From Stenotrophomonas rhizophila (lineage in GTDB: Bacteria; Pseudomonadota; Gammaproteobacteria; Xanthomonadales; Xanthomonadaceae), in the NCBI RefSeq assembly GCF_000661955.1, contig NZ_CP007597.1, forward strand, positions 1,791,605-1,855,604: 64,000 bases of DNA. The letters are read 5' to 3'. Position numbers and translations under genes: made by a program. The notes under the pieces are model-generated. The model did no database searches. It saw nothing but the letters and a program-made list of their open reading frames with translations, and was not told where the DNA came from. Positions 26,729 through 36,611 of this stretch are shown piece by piece. Each line of letters starts with the position of its first letter. The stretch's first letter is position 1.

Positions 26729-28396
26729 TCAGCCCAGAATCCCCGGCAGATCCAACCCCTTCTCCTTCGCACACTCCACCGCGATGTCATACCCCGCATC
26801 GGCATGCCGCATCACGCCCGTGGCCGGGTCGTTCCACAGCACGCGTGCGATGCGCTTGGCGGCCGCTTCGGTGCCGTCGCACACGATCACCATGCCGGCA
26901 TGCTGCGAGAAGCCCATGCCGACGCCGCCGCCATGGTGCAGCGACACCCACGTTGCGCCGCTGGCGGTGTTGAGCAGGGCGTTGAGCAGCGGCCAGTCGG
27001 ACACAGCATCGGAACCGTCGGCCATCGCCTCGGTTTCGCGGTTCGGCGAGGCCACGCTGCCGCTGTCCAGATGATCGCGGCCGATCACCACCGGGGCCTT
27101 CAGCTCGCCGTTGGCGACCATCTCGTTGAAGGCCAGGCCCAGGCGATCACGGTCGCCCAGGCCCACCCAGCAGATGCGCGCGGGCAGGCCCTGGAACTTG
27201 ATCTTCTCGGCGGCCATGTCCAGCCAGCGGTGCAGGTGCGGGTTGTCCGGGATCAGCTCCTTTACCTTGGCATCTGTCTTGGCGATGTCTTCCGGGTCAC
27301 CGCTCAGCGCGGCCCAGCGGAACGGGCCGATGCCGCGGCAGAACAGCGGGCGGATGTAGGCGGGCACGAAACCGGGGAAATCGAACGCGTCTTCCACGCC
27401 TTCTTCCAGCGCCATCTGGCGCAGGTTGTTGCCGTAGTCCACGGTCGGCACGCCGAGCGCGTGGAAGGCGAGCATGGCGCGGATGTGGGTGGCCATCGAG
27501 GCACGTGCGGCTTTCTCCACCACCTTCGGCGCGGACACGCGCTTTTCGTCCCACTCTTCCACCGTCCAGCCCTGCGGCAGGTAGCCGTTGACCGGGTCGT
27601 GTGCGGAGGTCTGGTCGGTCAGCAGGTCCGGCTTGACCCCGCGCAGCAGCAGTTCGTCCAGCACGTCGGCGACGTTGCCGAGCAGGCCCACCGACAGCGG
27701 CTTCTTGGCCGTGCACGATTCCTCGATCAGGCGCAGCGCCTCATCCAGGTTGTCGGTCCAGGTGTCCAGGTAGCCGGTGCGCAGGCGCATCTCGATGCTG
27801 CTCTTGCGGCACTCCACCGCCAGGCACGACGCACCGGCCATCACCGCAGCCAGCGGCTGCGCGCCGCCCATGCCGCCCAGCCCACCGGTGAACAGCCACT
27901 TGCCGGCCAGGCTGCCGTTGTAGTGCTGGCGGCCCATCTCCACGAAGGTTTCGTAGGTGCCCTGCACGATGCCCTGCGCGCCGATGTAGATCCAGCTGCC
28001 GGCCGTCATCTGGCCGTACATCGCCAGGCCTTTCTTATCCAGCTCGTTGAAGTGGTCCCAGTTGGCCCAGCGCGGCACCAGGTTGGAGTTGGCGATCAGC
28101 ACGCGCGGCGCATCCACATGGGTGCGGAACACGCCGACCGGCTTGCCCGACTGCACCAGCAGGGTCTGGTCGTCGTCCAGGCGCTTGAGGGTTTCGACGA
28201 TGGCATCAAAGCTCTCCCAATCGCGCGCGGCGCGGCCGATGCCGCCGTACACCACCAGTTCCTGCGGCCGCTCGGCCACATCGGGGTGCAGGTTGTTCAT
28301 CAGCATGCGCAGCGGCGCTTCGGTCAGCCAGCTCTTGGCGGTGAGCGTGGTGCCGGTAGGCGCGATGATGGTGCGGGACGGGTCGTTGCGGGTCAT
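26729..28396 (-). CDS. hutU: Urocanate hydratase
   Basis: This enzyme catalyses the second step of histidine degradation, urocanate to imidazolone propionate, with NAD+ as electrophilic cofactor. The 555 residues match the family length. The NAD-binding stretch [10 protein letters not shown] is at residues 171-180, and the conserved start [20 protein letters not shown] and [10 protein letters not shown] are visible. The start codon overlaps the hutG stop (ATGA). It is the last gene of the leftward hut operon, and tandem GTAG palindromes begin right after its stop. Confidence 0.98.
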   Translation of the reverse strand: MTRNDPSRTIIAPTGTTLTAKSWLTEAPLRMLMNNLHPDVAERPQELVVYGGIGRAARDWESFDAIVETLKRLDDDQTLLVQSGKPVGVFRTHVDAPRVLIANSNLVPRWANWDHFNELDKKGLAMYGQMTAGSWIYIGAQGIVQGTYETFVEMGRQHYNGSLAGKWLFTGGLGGMGGAQPLAAVMAGASCLAVECRKSSIEMRLRTGYLDTWTDNLDEALRLIEESCTAKKPLSVGLLGNVADVLDELLLRGVKPDLLTDQTSAHDPVNGYLPQGWTVEEWDEKRVSAPKVVEKAARASMATHIRAMLAFHALGVPTVDYGNNLRQMALEEGVEDAFDFPGFVPAYIRPLFCRGIGPFRWAALSGDPEDIAKTDAKVKELIPDNPHLHRWLDMAAEKIKFQGLPARICWVGLGDRDRLGLAFNEMVANGELKAPVVIGRDHLDSGSVASPNRETEAMADGSDAVSDWPLLNALLNTASGATWVSLHHGGGVGMGFSQHAGMVIVCDGTEAAAKRIARVLWNDPATGVMRHADAGYDIAVECAKEKGLDLPGILG

Positions 28397-29247
28397 GCGG
28401 CGCTCCGGTTCGTAGCGAATGCAAGGCAGGCGTTGAGCACCTGCGCCAGGGTGTGGCGCAGCGGTGCGGCGTGGTCGGGGTCGAGCGGGGTGGGCCAGCT
28501 GTGTTCGTCCACCTGGTCCGGGGCCGGCTCGTGCATGTAGCCACGGCAGGCCAGTTCCATCTGCAGGGTGTGCACGCCCCCGGGGATGTTGCTGTAGTGG
28601 CGGGTGATCCAGCCGCCCTTGAAGCGGCCGTTGCGCACGTGGGACAGGCCGCTGATCTTCAGCAGGTTCTCCACCACGTCGCTGAGCGTGTTGTCGCAGG
28701 ACGTATCGACCGCGCCCGAGGGACCCGCCGTACCCAGGTTGAACTGCGGCAGCTCGCCGTCGAACAGGTGCGGAATATGCGAGCGGATCGAGTGCGCGTC
28801 ATACACCACCACGGTGCCGTGGTGCTGGCGCAGCCGTGCGATCTGCGCGTCGACTGCGTCGTGGTACGGCGCGAAATACGTGTCGCGGCGGCGCGCGATC
28901 TCGGCCTCGTCCGGCTCGCTGCCGGGGTGGTACAGCGGCTGGTTGTCGAAGGTGGTCAGCGGGCACAGGCCGGTGGTGTTCTGGCCCGGGTACAGCGACA
29001 CGCCGCTGGGGTCGCGGTTGAGGTCGATCACCGAGCGCGAGATCGCCGAGCGCACGGTCGTGGCCCCCATGCCGCGGGCGAAGTCGTACAGCTCATGCAC
29101 CCACCAGTCGGCATCGCGGCGCGCCAGCCATGGCGAGTGGTAGCCATCGATCAGGTCGTGCGGCAGTTCGCTGCCCGTATGCGGGAAGCTGACGATCAGC
29201 GGCGCATCGCCCTCGTGGACCTGCAGCCAGTCCGGGTGGGTGGTCAT
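28393..29247 (-). CDS. hutG: N-formylglutamate deformylase
   Basis: It hydrolyses N-formyl-L-glutamate to glutamate and formate, the last step of the five-step pathway. The 284-residue protein shows [42 protein letters not shown] and [15 protein letters not shown], which carry the zinc and substrate ligands of the family. It overlaps hutH upstream and hutU downstream by 4 bases each, so translation is coupled. Confidence 0.96.
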   Translation of the reverse strand: MTTHPDWLQVHEGDAPLIVSFPHTGSELPHDLIDGYHSPWLARRDADWWVHELYDFARGMGATTVRSAISRSVIDLNRDPSGVSLYPGQNTTGLCPLTTFDNQPLYHPGSEPDEAEIARRRDTYFAPYHDAVDAQIARLRQHHGTVVVYDAHSIRSHIPHLFDGELPQFNLGTAGPSGAVDTSCDNTLSDVVENLLKISGLSHVRNGRFKGGWITRHYSNIPGGVHTLQMELACRGYMHEPAPDQVDEHSWPTPLDPDHAAPLRHTLAQVLNACLAFATNRSAA

Positions 29248-30785
29248 GCCAGCGGCTCCACCTGCGGCAGCACGTCGGCCAGGCCCTCGGCCAGTGCGCC
29301 GCTGCGCACCAGCGCGGTGGCGGCCACCATGTCCGGATGGAAGTAGCGGTCGTCCTGCAGGGTGGGTACCTGCGCGCGCAGACGCGCACGCACGCCTTCC
29401 AGCGCGTCGCTGGAGCGCAGCGGGGCATGGAAGTCGCAGCCCTGCGCGGCGGCCAGCAACTCGATGCCAACCACGTTGGCCGCGTTCTCGGCCATCGCCA
29501 GCAACCGGCGCGCACCGTGCGCGGCCATCGACACATGGTCTTCCTGGTTGGCCGAGGTCGGGATCGAATCGACGCTGGCCGGGTAGGCGCGCTGCTTGTT
29601 CTCCGAGACCAGCGCCGCCGCGGTCACCTGCGGAATCATGAAGCCCGAATTCAAGCCGGGCTTCGGGGTGAGGAAGGCGGGCAGGCCGGACAGCGCCGGG
29701 TCCACCAGCATCGCGGTGCGGCGCTCACTGATCGAGCCGATCTCGCAGATGGCCATGGCCAGCATGTCGGCGGCGAAGGCCACCGGCTCGGCGTGGAAGT
29801 TGCCACCGCTCAGCGCTTCATTGGTATCGGTGAACACCAGCGGATTGTCGGACACACCATTGGCTTCGATCGCCAGCGTGGTGGCCGCCTGGCGCATGAC
29901 GTCGAACGCCGCGCCCATCACCTGCGGCTGGCAGCGCAGGCAGTACGGGTCCTGCACGCGCACGTCGTTGTCGCGGTGCGATTCGCGGATGGCCGAACCC
30001 TGCATCAGCGTGCGCAGCGTGGCGGCGGTAGTGATCTGCCCGCGCTGGCCGCGGATGCTGTGGATGCGCGGGTCGAACGGCGTGTCCGAGCCCTTGGCTG
30101 CTTCCACCGACAGCGCACCAGTGACCAGCGCGGCCTGGAACACCGTGGTAATCGCAAACAGGCCGGCCAGCGCGTAGGCGGTGGAGTACTGGGTGCCGTT
30201 GAGCAGGGCCAGGCCCTCCTTCGCACCCAGTACCAGCGGCGCAAGGCCGTGCCGGGCCAGCGCGTCGGCGGCCGGCAGCCGCTCGCCACCCACGAACGCT
30301 TCGCCCACGCCGATCATCACGCTCGCCAGGTGCGAGAGCGGGGCCAGGTCACCCGACGCGCCCACCGAGCCTTGGCACGGAATCACCGGCACGATGTCGT
30401 GCTGCAGGAAGGCTTCCAGCAGCGCCAGCGTTTCCGGGCGGATGCCCGACGCGCCCTGGGCCAGGCTGGTCAGCTTCAGCGCCATCATCAGCCGCACCAC
30501 CGGCGCCGGCATCGGCTCACCCACGCCGGCGGCGTGCGACAGCACGATATTGCGCTGCAGGGTGGCCAGGTCTTCGCGCTCGATGCGCACGCTGGCCAGC
30601 TTGCCGAAGCCAGTATTGATGCCGTACACCGGCGCGCCCTTGGCCACGATATCGGCCACGGTCTGCGCGCTGCGCAGCACCGCCGCGGCGGAGGCCGGGT
30701 CCAGGCGCACGCGCGCGCCATCGAAGATCGCGCGCCATTGCGCCAGCGTCACCGCGCCGGGCTGCAGGGTCAGGGTAGTGCTCAT
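29244..30785 (-). CDS. hutH: Histidine ammonia-lyase
   Basis: It deaminates L-histidine to urocanate. The self-made MIO electrophile arises from Ala143-Ser144-Gly145 in [24 protein letters not shown] and [21 protein letters not shown] stretches (here [20 protein letters not shown]) confirm the family. The start [10 protein letters not shown] is chosen because GGAG lies just before it, giving 513 residues, the usual size. The hutI stop is 23 bases upstream. Confidence 0.98.
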   Translation of the reverse strand: MSTTLTLQPGAVTLAQWRAIFDGARVRLDPASAAAVLRSAQTVADIVAKGAPVYGINTGFGKLASVRIEREDLATLQRNIVLSHAAGVGEPMPAPVVRLMMALKLTSLAQGASGIRPETLALLEAFLQHDIVPVIPCQGSVGASGDLAPLSHLASVMIGVGEAFVGGERLPAADALARHGLAPLVLGAKEGLALLNGTQYSTAYALAGLFAITTVFQAALVTGALSVEAAKGSDTPFDPRIHSIRGQRGQITTAATLRTLMQGSAIRESHRDNDVRVQDPYCLRCQPQVMGAAFDVMRQAATTLAIEANGVSDNPLVFTDTNEALSGGNFHAEPVAFAADMLAMAICEIGSISERRTAMLVDPALSGLPAFLTPKPGLNSGFMIPQVTAAALVSENKQRAYPASVDSIPTSANQEDHVSMAAHGARRLLAMAENAANVVGIELLAAAQGCDFHAPLRSSDALEGVRARLRAQVPTLQDDRYFHPDMVAATALVRSGALAEGLADVLPQVEPLA

Positions 30786-30808
30786 GGAATCTCCAGACAT
30801 CACAAGAA

Positions 30809-32008
30809 TCAGACGGATACGCCGCGCATCACGCGCGCGTGCAGGGGGTTGAAGCCCATGCGGTACACCAGGTCGGCAGGTGCCTCGATGTCCCACAGGG
30901 CCAGGTTGCAGTCCAGGCCGACCGCCAGCCGGCCCACGCGATCAGCGCGGCCCAGCGCGCGCGCTGCTTCACGGGTGAAGCCGGCGATGCACTCGTCCAC
31001 GGTCATACGGAACAGGGTGGCGGCCATGTTCATGGCCAGCAGCGGGCTGGTCAGCGGCGAGGTGCCGGGGTTGGAATCGGTTGCCAGTGCCAGCGGCACG
31101 CCGGCTGCACGCAGCGCCGGGATCGGGGGCAGGGTGGTGTCGCGGGTGAAATAGAACGCGCCCGGCAGCAGCACCGCCACGGTGCCGGCCGCCGCCATCG
31201 CCGCGATGCCCTCGGCATCCAGGTGTTCGATATGGTCGGCCGACAACGCGCCGTGGCGTGCAGCCAGCGCTGCGCCATGCTGGTTGCTGAGCTGTTCGGC
31301 GTGGATCTTGATCGCCAGCCCGTGCTGGCGGGCGGCCACGAATACCTGCTCGGCCTGCGCGGCGCTGAAGGCGATGTTCTCGCAGAACACATCCACCGCT
31401 TCGGCCAGTTCCTGCACGGCCACTGCCGGAATCATCACGTTGCACACGTCGTCGATGTAGTCCTGCGCATCGCGACCGGGCGGAATCGCATGCGCGCCCA
31501 GGAAGGTCGGCACGATCTCCACTGCGCGCAGGCGGCCCAGTTCGCGGGCCACGCGCAGCTGCTTGGTTTCATCGTCCAGGCTCAGGCCGTAGCCGGATTT
31601 GATTTCCAGCGTGGTGATGCCTTCGGCCAGCATCGCGTCCAGGCGCGGCAGGCTGGCGGCGATCAGCTCGGCCTCGCTGGCCGCGCGGGTGGCGCGCACG
31701 GTGGAGACGATGCCGCCGCCGGCGCGGGCGATGTCGGCATAGCTCACGCCCTGCAGGCGCTGCTCGAACTCGCCGGCGCGGTTGCCGGCATAGACCAGGT
31801 GGGTGTGGCAGTCGACCAGCCCGGGGCTGATCCAGCGGCCGCCGCAATCGATACGCTGCGCCGGCTGCAGGTGCGCCTCGGTACCGGCCGCGCCCACGTG
31901 CACGATGCGGCCGTCGGTGGCGGCGATCACCCCGTTTTCGATCACGCCCAGGCCCGGGCCATCGACGGTGATCAGGTGGGCGTGGTACCAGAGGGTGTCA
32001 CAGTGCAT
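30809..32008 (-). CDS. hutI: Imidazolonepropionase
   Basis: It hydrolyses imidazolone propionate to formiminoglutamate. The protein of about 399 residues belongs to the amidohydrolase superfamily. Visible metal-site motifs are [13 protein letters not shown] near residue 65, [18 protein letters not shown] and [12 protein letters not shown] chose the ATG of [11 protein letters not shown]; a GTG 12 bases upstream is possible. It is the first gene of the leftward operon, 63 bases from the divergent hutF start. Confidence 0.96.
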   Translation of the reverse strand: MHCDTLWYHAHLITVDGPGLGVIENGVIAATDGRIVHVGAAGTEAHLQPAQRIDCGGRWISPGLVDCHTHLVYAGNRAGEFEQRLQGVSYADIARAGGGIVSTVRATRAASEAELIAASLPRLDAMLAEGITTLEIKSGYGLSLDDETKQLRVARELGRLRAVEIVPTFLGAHAIPPGRDAQDYIDDVCNVMIPAVAVQELAEAVDVFCENIAFSAAQAEQVFVAARQHGLAIKIHAEQLSNQHGAALAARHGALSADHIEHLDAEGIAAMAAAGTVAVLLPGAFYFTRDTTLPPIPALRAAGVPLALATDSNPGTSPLTSPLLAMNMAATLFRMTVDECIAGFTREAARALGRADRVGRLAVGLDCNLALWDIEAPADLVYRMGFNPLHARVMRGVSV

Positions 32009-32032
32009 GGCAGCAACCACATCGGCTTATAT

Positions 32033-32040
32033 GTCTATAC
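32033..32040. promoter_or_regulatory. Candidate HutC operator in the divergent hut promoter
   Basis: GTCTATAC fits the GTMTAKAC core described for HutC-subfamily GntR repressors. It lies in the 63-base gap between hutI and hutF, inside an AT-rich stretch (TTATATGTCTATACAATATA) that would overlap both promoters. Urocanate-responsive repression by the linked hutC is the expected control. Confidence 0.7.
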
Positions 32041-32071
32041 AATATAGGCGCCACTTCCGGGATGTCCAGTG

Positions 32072-33451
32072 ATGCCAGCCACCCCCGCCGCGACCCTTGT
32101 TTTCCATGCCACCCACGCACTGCTGCCGCAGGGCTGGGCCCGCGATGTGCGCATTGTGTGCGCCGGCGGCCGCCTGACCGAGGTGAGTGCCGGCGTGCCC
32201 GCCCAGCCGGGCGACACCACGCTGGCCATCGCGCTGCCGGGGCTGGGCAACCTGCACAGTCACGCTTTCCAGCGGGGCATGGCCGGGCTGACCGAGATCG
32301 GCGGGCAGAGCGGTGACAGCTTCTGGAGCTGGCGCGAGCTGATGTACCGCTTCCTGGCGCACCTGCAGCCCGAAGCGGTGCAGGCCATCGCCGAGCAGGC
32401 CTACGTGGAAATGCTCGAATCCGGCTTCACCCGCGTGGGCGAGTTCCACTACCTGCACCATGCCGCCGATGGCACCCCGTACGCCAACCGCGCCGAGATG
32501 GCCGAGCGCATCGCCGCCGCCGCGCAGGGCAGTGGCATCGGCCTGACCCTGCTGCCGGTGTTCTACGCGCATGCCGATTTCGGCGGTGCCGCGCCCAACC
32601 CGGCGCAGCGCCGCTTGATCCACGACGTGGACGGTTTCGCCGCGCTGCTGCAGGGCTGTACCCAGGCGCTGCACGGCCTGGATGACGCCGTGCTGGGCAT
32701 TGCCCCGCACAGCCTGCGGGCGGTGACCGGCGAGGAACTCAACGCACTGCTGCCGCTTACCGCCGGCCCGGTGCACATCCATATCGCCGAGCAGACCCGC
32801 GAGGTGGACGCCTGCGTGGCATGGAGCGGCTTGCGCCCGGTGCGCTGGCTGTACGAACACGCCGCCGTGGACGAACGCTGGTGCCTGGTGCACGCCACCC
32901 ACGTGGACGGCGACGAGGTGCAGCGCATGCTGGCCAGCCGCGCGGTGGTGGGGCTGTGCCCGATCACCGAGGCCAACCTGGGCGACGGGCTGTTCCCGAT
33001 GCAGGCGTTCGCGCGCGCGGGTGGGCGCTTCGGCGTCGGCTCGGATTCCAACGTGCTGATCGACGCAGCCGAAGAACTGCGCCTGCTCGAGTACGGGCAG
33101 CGCCTGCAGCTGCGCGGGCGCAACGTGCTGGCGCCGGGCGATGGCCAGTCCAGCGGCCGTTGGCTGTTCGAGCAGTCGCTGCACGGCGCCGGGCAGGCGC
33201 TGGGCGTGGCCACCGGGCTGCAGGTGGGCGCCCCGGCCGACGTGGTCGAACTGGACCCGACGCACCCGGCCCTGATCGCCCGCGACGGCGACGCCTTGCT
33301 TGACAGCTGGGTGTTCGCCGCACGTAATGGTGCGGTGCGTTCGGTGTGGCGCCAGGGTCGCCAGCTGGTCCATCAGGGCCGTCACCTGCAGCGTGATGCC
33401 GTGGCCGCCCGTTTCGCCCGCGCATTGCAGACGTTGTTGTCGGCCGGCTGA
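32072..33451 (+). CDS. hutF: Formimidoylglutamate deiminase
   Basis: It converts N-formimino-L-glutamate to N-formylglutamate and ammonia, which makes this the five-step pathway completed by HutG. The protein of about 459 residues is an amidohydrolase with GNLHSHAFQRGMAGLTE, FHYLHH, HIHIAEQ, LVHATHVD and GVGSDSNV metal and substrate motifs. The ATG at 32072 is preceded by an overlapping GTG. The hutC reading frame opens directly after the stop. Confidence 0.95.
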   Translation: MPATPAATLVFHATHALLPQGWARDVRIVCAGGRLTEVSAGVPAQPGDTTLAIALPGLGNLHSHAFQRGMAGLTEIGGQSGDSFWSWRELMYRFLAHLQPEAVQAIAEQAYVEMLESGFTRVGEFHYLHHAADGTPYANRAEMAERIAAAAQGSGIGLTLLPVFYAHADFGGAAPNPAQRRLIHDVDGFAALLQGCTQALHGLDDAVLGIAPHSLRAVTGEELNALLPLTAGPVHIHIAEQTREVDACVAWSGLRPVRWLYEHAAVDERWCLVHATHVDGDEVQRMLASRAVVGLCPITEANLGDGLFPMQAFARAGGRFGVGSDSNVLIDAAEELRLLEYGQRLQLRGRNVLAPGDGQSSGRWLFEQSLHGAGQALGVATGLQVGAPADVVELDPTHPALIARDGDALLDSWVFAARNGAVRSVWRQGRQLVHQGRHLQRDAVAARFARALQTLLSAG

Positions 33452-33481
33452 GTGCCGGTCGCACCCATCCAGGACTCCCGA

Positions 33482-34210
33482 GTGACGGGCAAGAAAGCAG
33501 AAACCCTCAACCAGCGCATCCGCGCCGATCTGGAAAGCCGCATCCTCAGTGGGCAGTGGGAGCCCGGGTTCCGCATTCCCTATGAGCACGAGCTGATGGA
33601 GCAGTACGGCTGCTCGCGGATGACCGTGAACAAGGTGCTGACCGCGCTGGCCGAAAGCGGCATGATCGAGCGCCGCCGCCGCGCCGGTTCGTTCGTGGCC
33701 CGGCAGCCGCCGCACCTGGAGCAGGTGGCGCTGGAAATTCCGGATATCGCCATGGCCGTGGGCGCACGCGGCCACGTTTACGGCTACCAGTTGCTGGAGC
33801 GGGCCTATCGGCCGCCGCGCCCGCAGGCCGCCGAAGAGGTGGCGCTGTCGGGCAGCGACAAGCTGCTGGCCATCCGCTGCCTGCACCGCGCCGATGGCCG
33901 TCCGTTCGCGCTGGAACACCGCCTGATCAGCCCGGTAGGCGTGCCTGAAGTGCTGGACGTGGATTTCGACACCACCGCGCCGGGCAGCTGGCTGCTGCAG
34001 AACGTGTCCTGGACCCGCGCCCAGCACCGCATCAGCGCCTGGGGCGCCGATGACGCCGCCGCGGCGTTGCTGGAGGTCAAGCCCGGCACTGCCTGCCTGG
34101 TCATCGACCGCCTCACCTGGCGCGGCGACCAGCCCATCACCTGCGTGCGCCAGATGTTCCTGGGCGACGCCTGGGACCTCGTCGCAAAATTCGCCCCCGG
34201 CGCCCGGTAG
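33482..34210 (+). CDS. hutC: Histidine-utilisation repressor, GntR/HutC family
   Basis: The protein of about 242 residues has an N-terminal winged helix (NQRIRADLESRILSGQWEPG, CSRMTVNKVLTALAESG) and a C-terminal UTRA ligand domain (ALEHRLISPVGVPEVLDVDF, PITCVRQMFLGDAWDLVAKF). It is expected to bind the operator between hutI and hutF and release it with urocanate. The GTG at 33482 has AGGA 7 bases upstream; a GTG directly after the hutF stop (33452) is the alternative. Confidence 0.93.
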   Translation: MTGKKAETLNQRIRADLESRILSGQWEPGFRIPYEHELMEQYGCSRMTVNKVLTALAESGMIERRRRAGSFVARQPPHLEQVALEIPDIAMAVGARGHVYGYQLLERAYRPPRPQAAEEVALSGSDKLLAIRCLHRADGRPFALEHRLISPVGVPEVLDVDFDTTAPGSWLLQNVSWTRAQHRISAWGADDAAAALLEVKPGTACLVIDRLTWRGDQPITCVRQMFLGDAWDLVAKFAPGAR

Positions 34211-34288
34211 AGCCGCGCCCCATGACCGGCGGGCGCCGTTACGACGAACGCATCGCCATGCGCCCCATAGTCACCGCCCGCGCGATGC

Positions 34289-34313
34289 GTAGAGCCGGGC
34301 TCTGCCCGGCTGC
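34289..34313. repeat. REP/SMAG palindrome downstream of hutC
   Basis: GTAGAGCCGGGCTCTGCCCG starts a palindrome ending GCTGC, followed by TCTTAAAAAA. It may also serve as a transcript end between hutC and the convergent nuclease-like gene. Confidence 0.8.
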
Positions 34314-34333
34314 TCTTAAAAAACCAAACAAAA

Positions 34334-35359
34334 TCAAAGCGTAGCGCACTGCCGCCAACGCACCGGCTCGTCCACGCCCAAACGCGGATTCAACTGGATA
34401 CGCACGGTCCGCAGCGCCGGGTACCGCTTCACCTCGGTACAGACCAACGGCCAGATCACGTCGATCTCGTCACTCCGGTTCACCGCCAACGTCTGCCGGG
34501 TAAGCCAGAACGCACTCAACACGCCCGGCTGGGTAGCCAGGGTGCGGGCCAGCTCTTTCTGGTAGCGCGCCAGCGTGGCCGGGTCCGGGTCGGCCACATC
34601 GCCCAGGATCCCCGGCGCAGCAGCAGGCGCAGTCGGCTTGGCAGCGGCTGGCGCGTCGGCCGCCGGCTTGTCGTCGGCCACCGGGGCATCCGCAGGCGCA
34701 GCGGCAGCTTGAACCGGTGTCGCGGCCGGCGTGGTCACCGCCACTGGGGCGGCCTGTTGGTCCAGCCGCGAGGTCAGGTAGCCCATGCCCACCAGCAGCC
34801 CCAGGGTCAGCGATCCCAGCGCGGCTATCGAGATCCGCCGGATCGCCTCGCGGCGGGCCGCGTTCTTGACCTGGGCTTCCATGTCGCCGGGCAGGTACGG
34901 CTGCAGCAGCGGCCACAGCAGGTGCCCGTCGAGCACCTCCACGCCTTGCTTCTCGGCGGCCACGCGGCCATCGCGTTCGACCATGCCCTCGGTGATCAGG
35001 ATGCCGCCCCGGGCCCCGGCCAGCCGTGCGGCGGCGCCCAGTTCGTTCACCGCCGCGGTGCCAATGCGGTACGCGCGTCCATGCTTGCACGACAGCAGCC
35101 AGCGGTGCTGGGCGTCCTGCATGAGGAAATCGCTGCGCGGCTCGCGGCTGTCGTCCACCTCGCCGGGCACGTCCTGCAGGCCGCGCTGCTCGCGCATGGC
35201 GCGCCGGACGATCTCGGAAAAGTCACGCCAATGCATGCCAGCCAAGGCATTGAGCCCAAGCCGGGTCTCCTTGCGGCGGCGCTTCACCAGCCAGAACCAG
35301 GCGGCGGCAAGCGTCCAGACAATGAGGGCCAACAGTAAAGCCAGAATCCAGGAGAACAT
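34334..35359 (-). CDS. Membrane protein with degenerate Mrr-like nuclease domain
   Basis: The 341-residue protein has an N-terminal membrane segment (residues 4-25) followed by an Mrr-like restriction domain: GMHWRDFSEIVRRAMREQ, SDFLMQDAQHRWLLSCKHG (Asp77, Lys92) and GARGGILITEGMV. A second membrane segment follows (ISIAALGSLTLGLLVGMGY). An Ala/Pro-rich spacer and a C-terminal domain with WRQCATL end it. The usual Gln/Glu before the active-site lysine is Ser (SCK), so catalysis is uncertain. It shares the membrane-plus-Mrr plan with the gene at 24.6-25.4 kb but not the zinc finger. Confidence 0.7.
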   Translation of the reverse strand: MFSWILALLLALIVWTLAAAWFWLVKRRRKETRLGLNALAGMHWRDFSEIVRRAMREQRGLQDVPGEVDDSREPRSDFLMQDAQHRWLLSCKHGRAYRIGTAAVNELGAAARLAGARGGILITEGMVERDGRVAAEKQGVEVLDGHLLWPLLQPYLPGDMEAQVKNAARREAIRRISIAALGSLTLGLLVGMGYLTSRLDQQAAPVAVTTPAATPVQAAAAPADAPVADDKPAADAPAAAKPTAPAAAPGILGDVADPDPATLARYQKELARTLATQPGVLSAFWLTRQTLAVNRSDEIDVIWPLVCTEVKRYPALRTVRIQLNPRLGVDEPVRWRQCATL

Positions 35360-35365
35360 GGGGCG

Positions 35366-35602
35366 CTAGAGATGAACACGGATGTGCGATTGACAGTTTA
35401 TATGCGCTCGCAGGCGTCTGCGGGGGCTCTTCAATACGAACCCCCGGAAGTCCGAGCCGCAGCCAGTGACCGGCGTCTCACTTTCGAGCAGCAGACACAG
35501 AAAACCCGCCAATCCGTAGCCGTGAGGGGAGGGAACAAACGGCGAAGAAGCGATTGGCGGGTCGGTTTCGATTGTCATCAATGCCGTGCTGCTTTGCAAC
35601 AT
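35366..35602 (-). other. Structured intergenic element, possible phage-type antisense RNA remnant
   Basis: An 11-bp inverted repeat (ACCCGCCAATC at 35504, GATTGGCGGGT at 35552) encloses a nested GCCGT/ACGGC stem (35519 and 35539). On the minus strand a 78-codon frame crosses it (GYGLAGFLCLLLESETPVTG). This reminds me of Icd/Ash-like leader peptides near C4-type antisense RNAs of P4/P1-like phages, from memory only. The plus-strand ORF here lacks coding character. Confidence 0.3.
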
Positions 35603-35628
35603 CCGGCACAGATGGGCCCGGGCCGGGC

Positions 35629-36129
35629 TCAGGCGCCGCCCGGTCCCTGATGCGTTCCCGGGGACGGGTCGGCGTTGGGTGAGGCGTTGCGGGCCTCGGC
35701 GCGGTTGACCCGGGCATTGAGCGCATCGATACGCGCGTTCAGGGCCGCCACGTCCTCGGCCGTGGGGATGTTCAGGCGCTTGAGCACGCCCTGCACCCGG
35801 TCATCGAAGGCCTTTTCGACCTTGTCCCACGTGCCGGCGGCTTTTTCGCGGGCCTCGCCCAGCTGTTCTTCCACGTTGTCGCGCCAGCGCGGCGTGTCGC
35901 CGCTCTGTTCACGGTTGCGGGCCTCGATGGTTTCGCCTTCCCGCACCAGGGTGTCGAACACGCGGCTGCCCTCGGCCTGGGCGCGGCCAAAGGCACCCAG
36001 CCCGGCCAGCCATACCTGCTGGGCCGAACCGGTGAGCTTGCGCGAAAAGCGCTCGGCCTGTTCGCCCAGCGAGGGCTTGTCGTCGGGGCTGCGGGTGTCG
36101 CGGTCGTCGAAGTCGTCGTGTGCGGTCAT
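35629..36129 (-). CDS. Phasin-like polyhydroxyalkanoate granule-associated protein
   Basis: The 166-residue protein has SRKLTGSAQQVWLAGLGAFGRAQ, the amphipathic helix typical of PhaF/PhaI-type phasins. A long charged helix follows (GEAREKAAGTWDKVEKAFDDRVQGVLKRLNIPTAEDVAALNARIDAL). It probably coats PHA granules or lipid surfaces. No PHA synthase is in the window. The neighbouring gene on the same strand is a PHA-system protein. Confidence 0.88.
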   Translation of the reverse strand: MTAHDDFDDRDTRSPDDKPSLGEQAERFSRKLTGSAQQVWLAGLGAFGRAQAEGSRVFDTLVREGETIEARNREQSGDTPRWRDNVEEQLGEAREKAAGTWDKVEKAFDDRVQGVLKRLNIPTAEDVAALNARIDALNARVNRAEARNASPNADPSPGTHQGPGGA

Positions 36130-36216
36130 GGGGCGATCCTGTGGATGGACACCCCGATGCTAATCAGCGTCAGCTTTGCGCCATGTGATGGCCGGCGCCT
36201 GCGGACGGGCCAGGAT

Positions 36217-36492
36217 TCAGCCCAGCTTTTCCTTCAGCACGCGCTGGATCTCGCCCTCGACCATGCCCTTCATCGCCGACAGCAGGAAGCCCAGCTTGGC
36301 GGTCACGTGCACCTGGCCGGGCTGCAGTTCGATCGCACCGTCCACGCCGGAGCCGTTGAAGTTCAACACGTCGCCCACCCAGTTGCTCTGCAGGCCGAAG
36401 CGCTCGGACAGCTTGGCGGCCACATCTTCGATCGCCTTGCGGGCGCCATCGACGGGCAGGGAGTGGGCGTGGCGGATATCAATGCTGGACAT
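36217..36492 (-). CDS. Polyhydroxyalkanoic acid system family protein
   Basis: The 91-residue protein matches the short PHA-granule-region family: MSSIDIRHAHSLPVDGARKA, then VHVTAKLGFLLSAMKGMVEGEIQRVLKEKL. The start is fixed by AGGAG just upstream; the open frame beyond it is not coding-like. It lies 87 bases upstream of the phasin gene on the same strand, so the two may be one transcript. Confidence 0.87.
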   Translation of the reverse strand: MSSIDIRHAHSLPVDGARKAIEDVAAKLSERFGLQSNWVGDVLNFNGSGVDGAIELQPGQVHVTAKLGFLLSAMKGMVEGEIQRVLKEKLG

Positions 36493-36611
36493 GGGAGCTC
36501 CTGGCGGGCGGCAGCGGGAAGGGCGTGCATTGTGCGCATCCTTGCGCCCAACTCCAAGGACTGCATCACACTTCTTCTTCGATGACATGCAACCTGCTAG
36601 GCTTTCGCCGC

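Noticed and set aside
32027..34027. Open minus-strand frame of 666 codons opposite hutF and hutC
   Set aside because: hutF and hutC are certain on the plus strand; the frame has no family motif.
35372..35650. Plus-strand 92-codon frame beside the nuclease-like gene
   Set aside because: It has no ribosome-binding site and no coding character, and it overlaps the inverted-repeat element.
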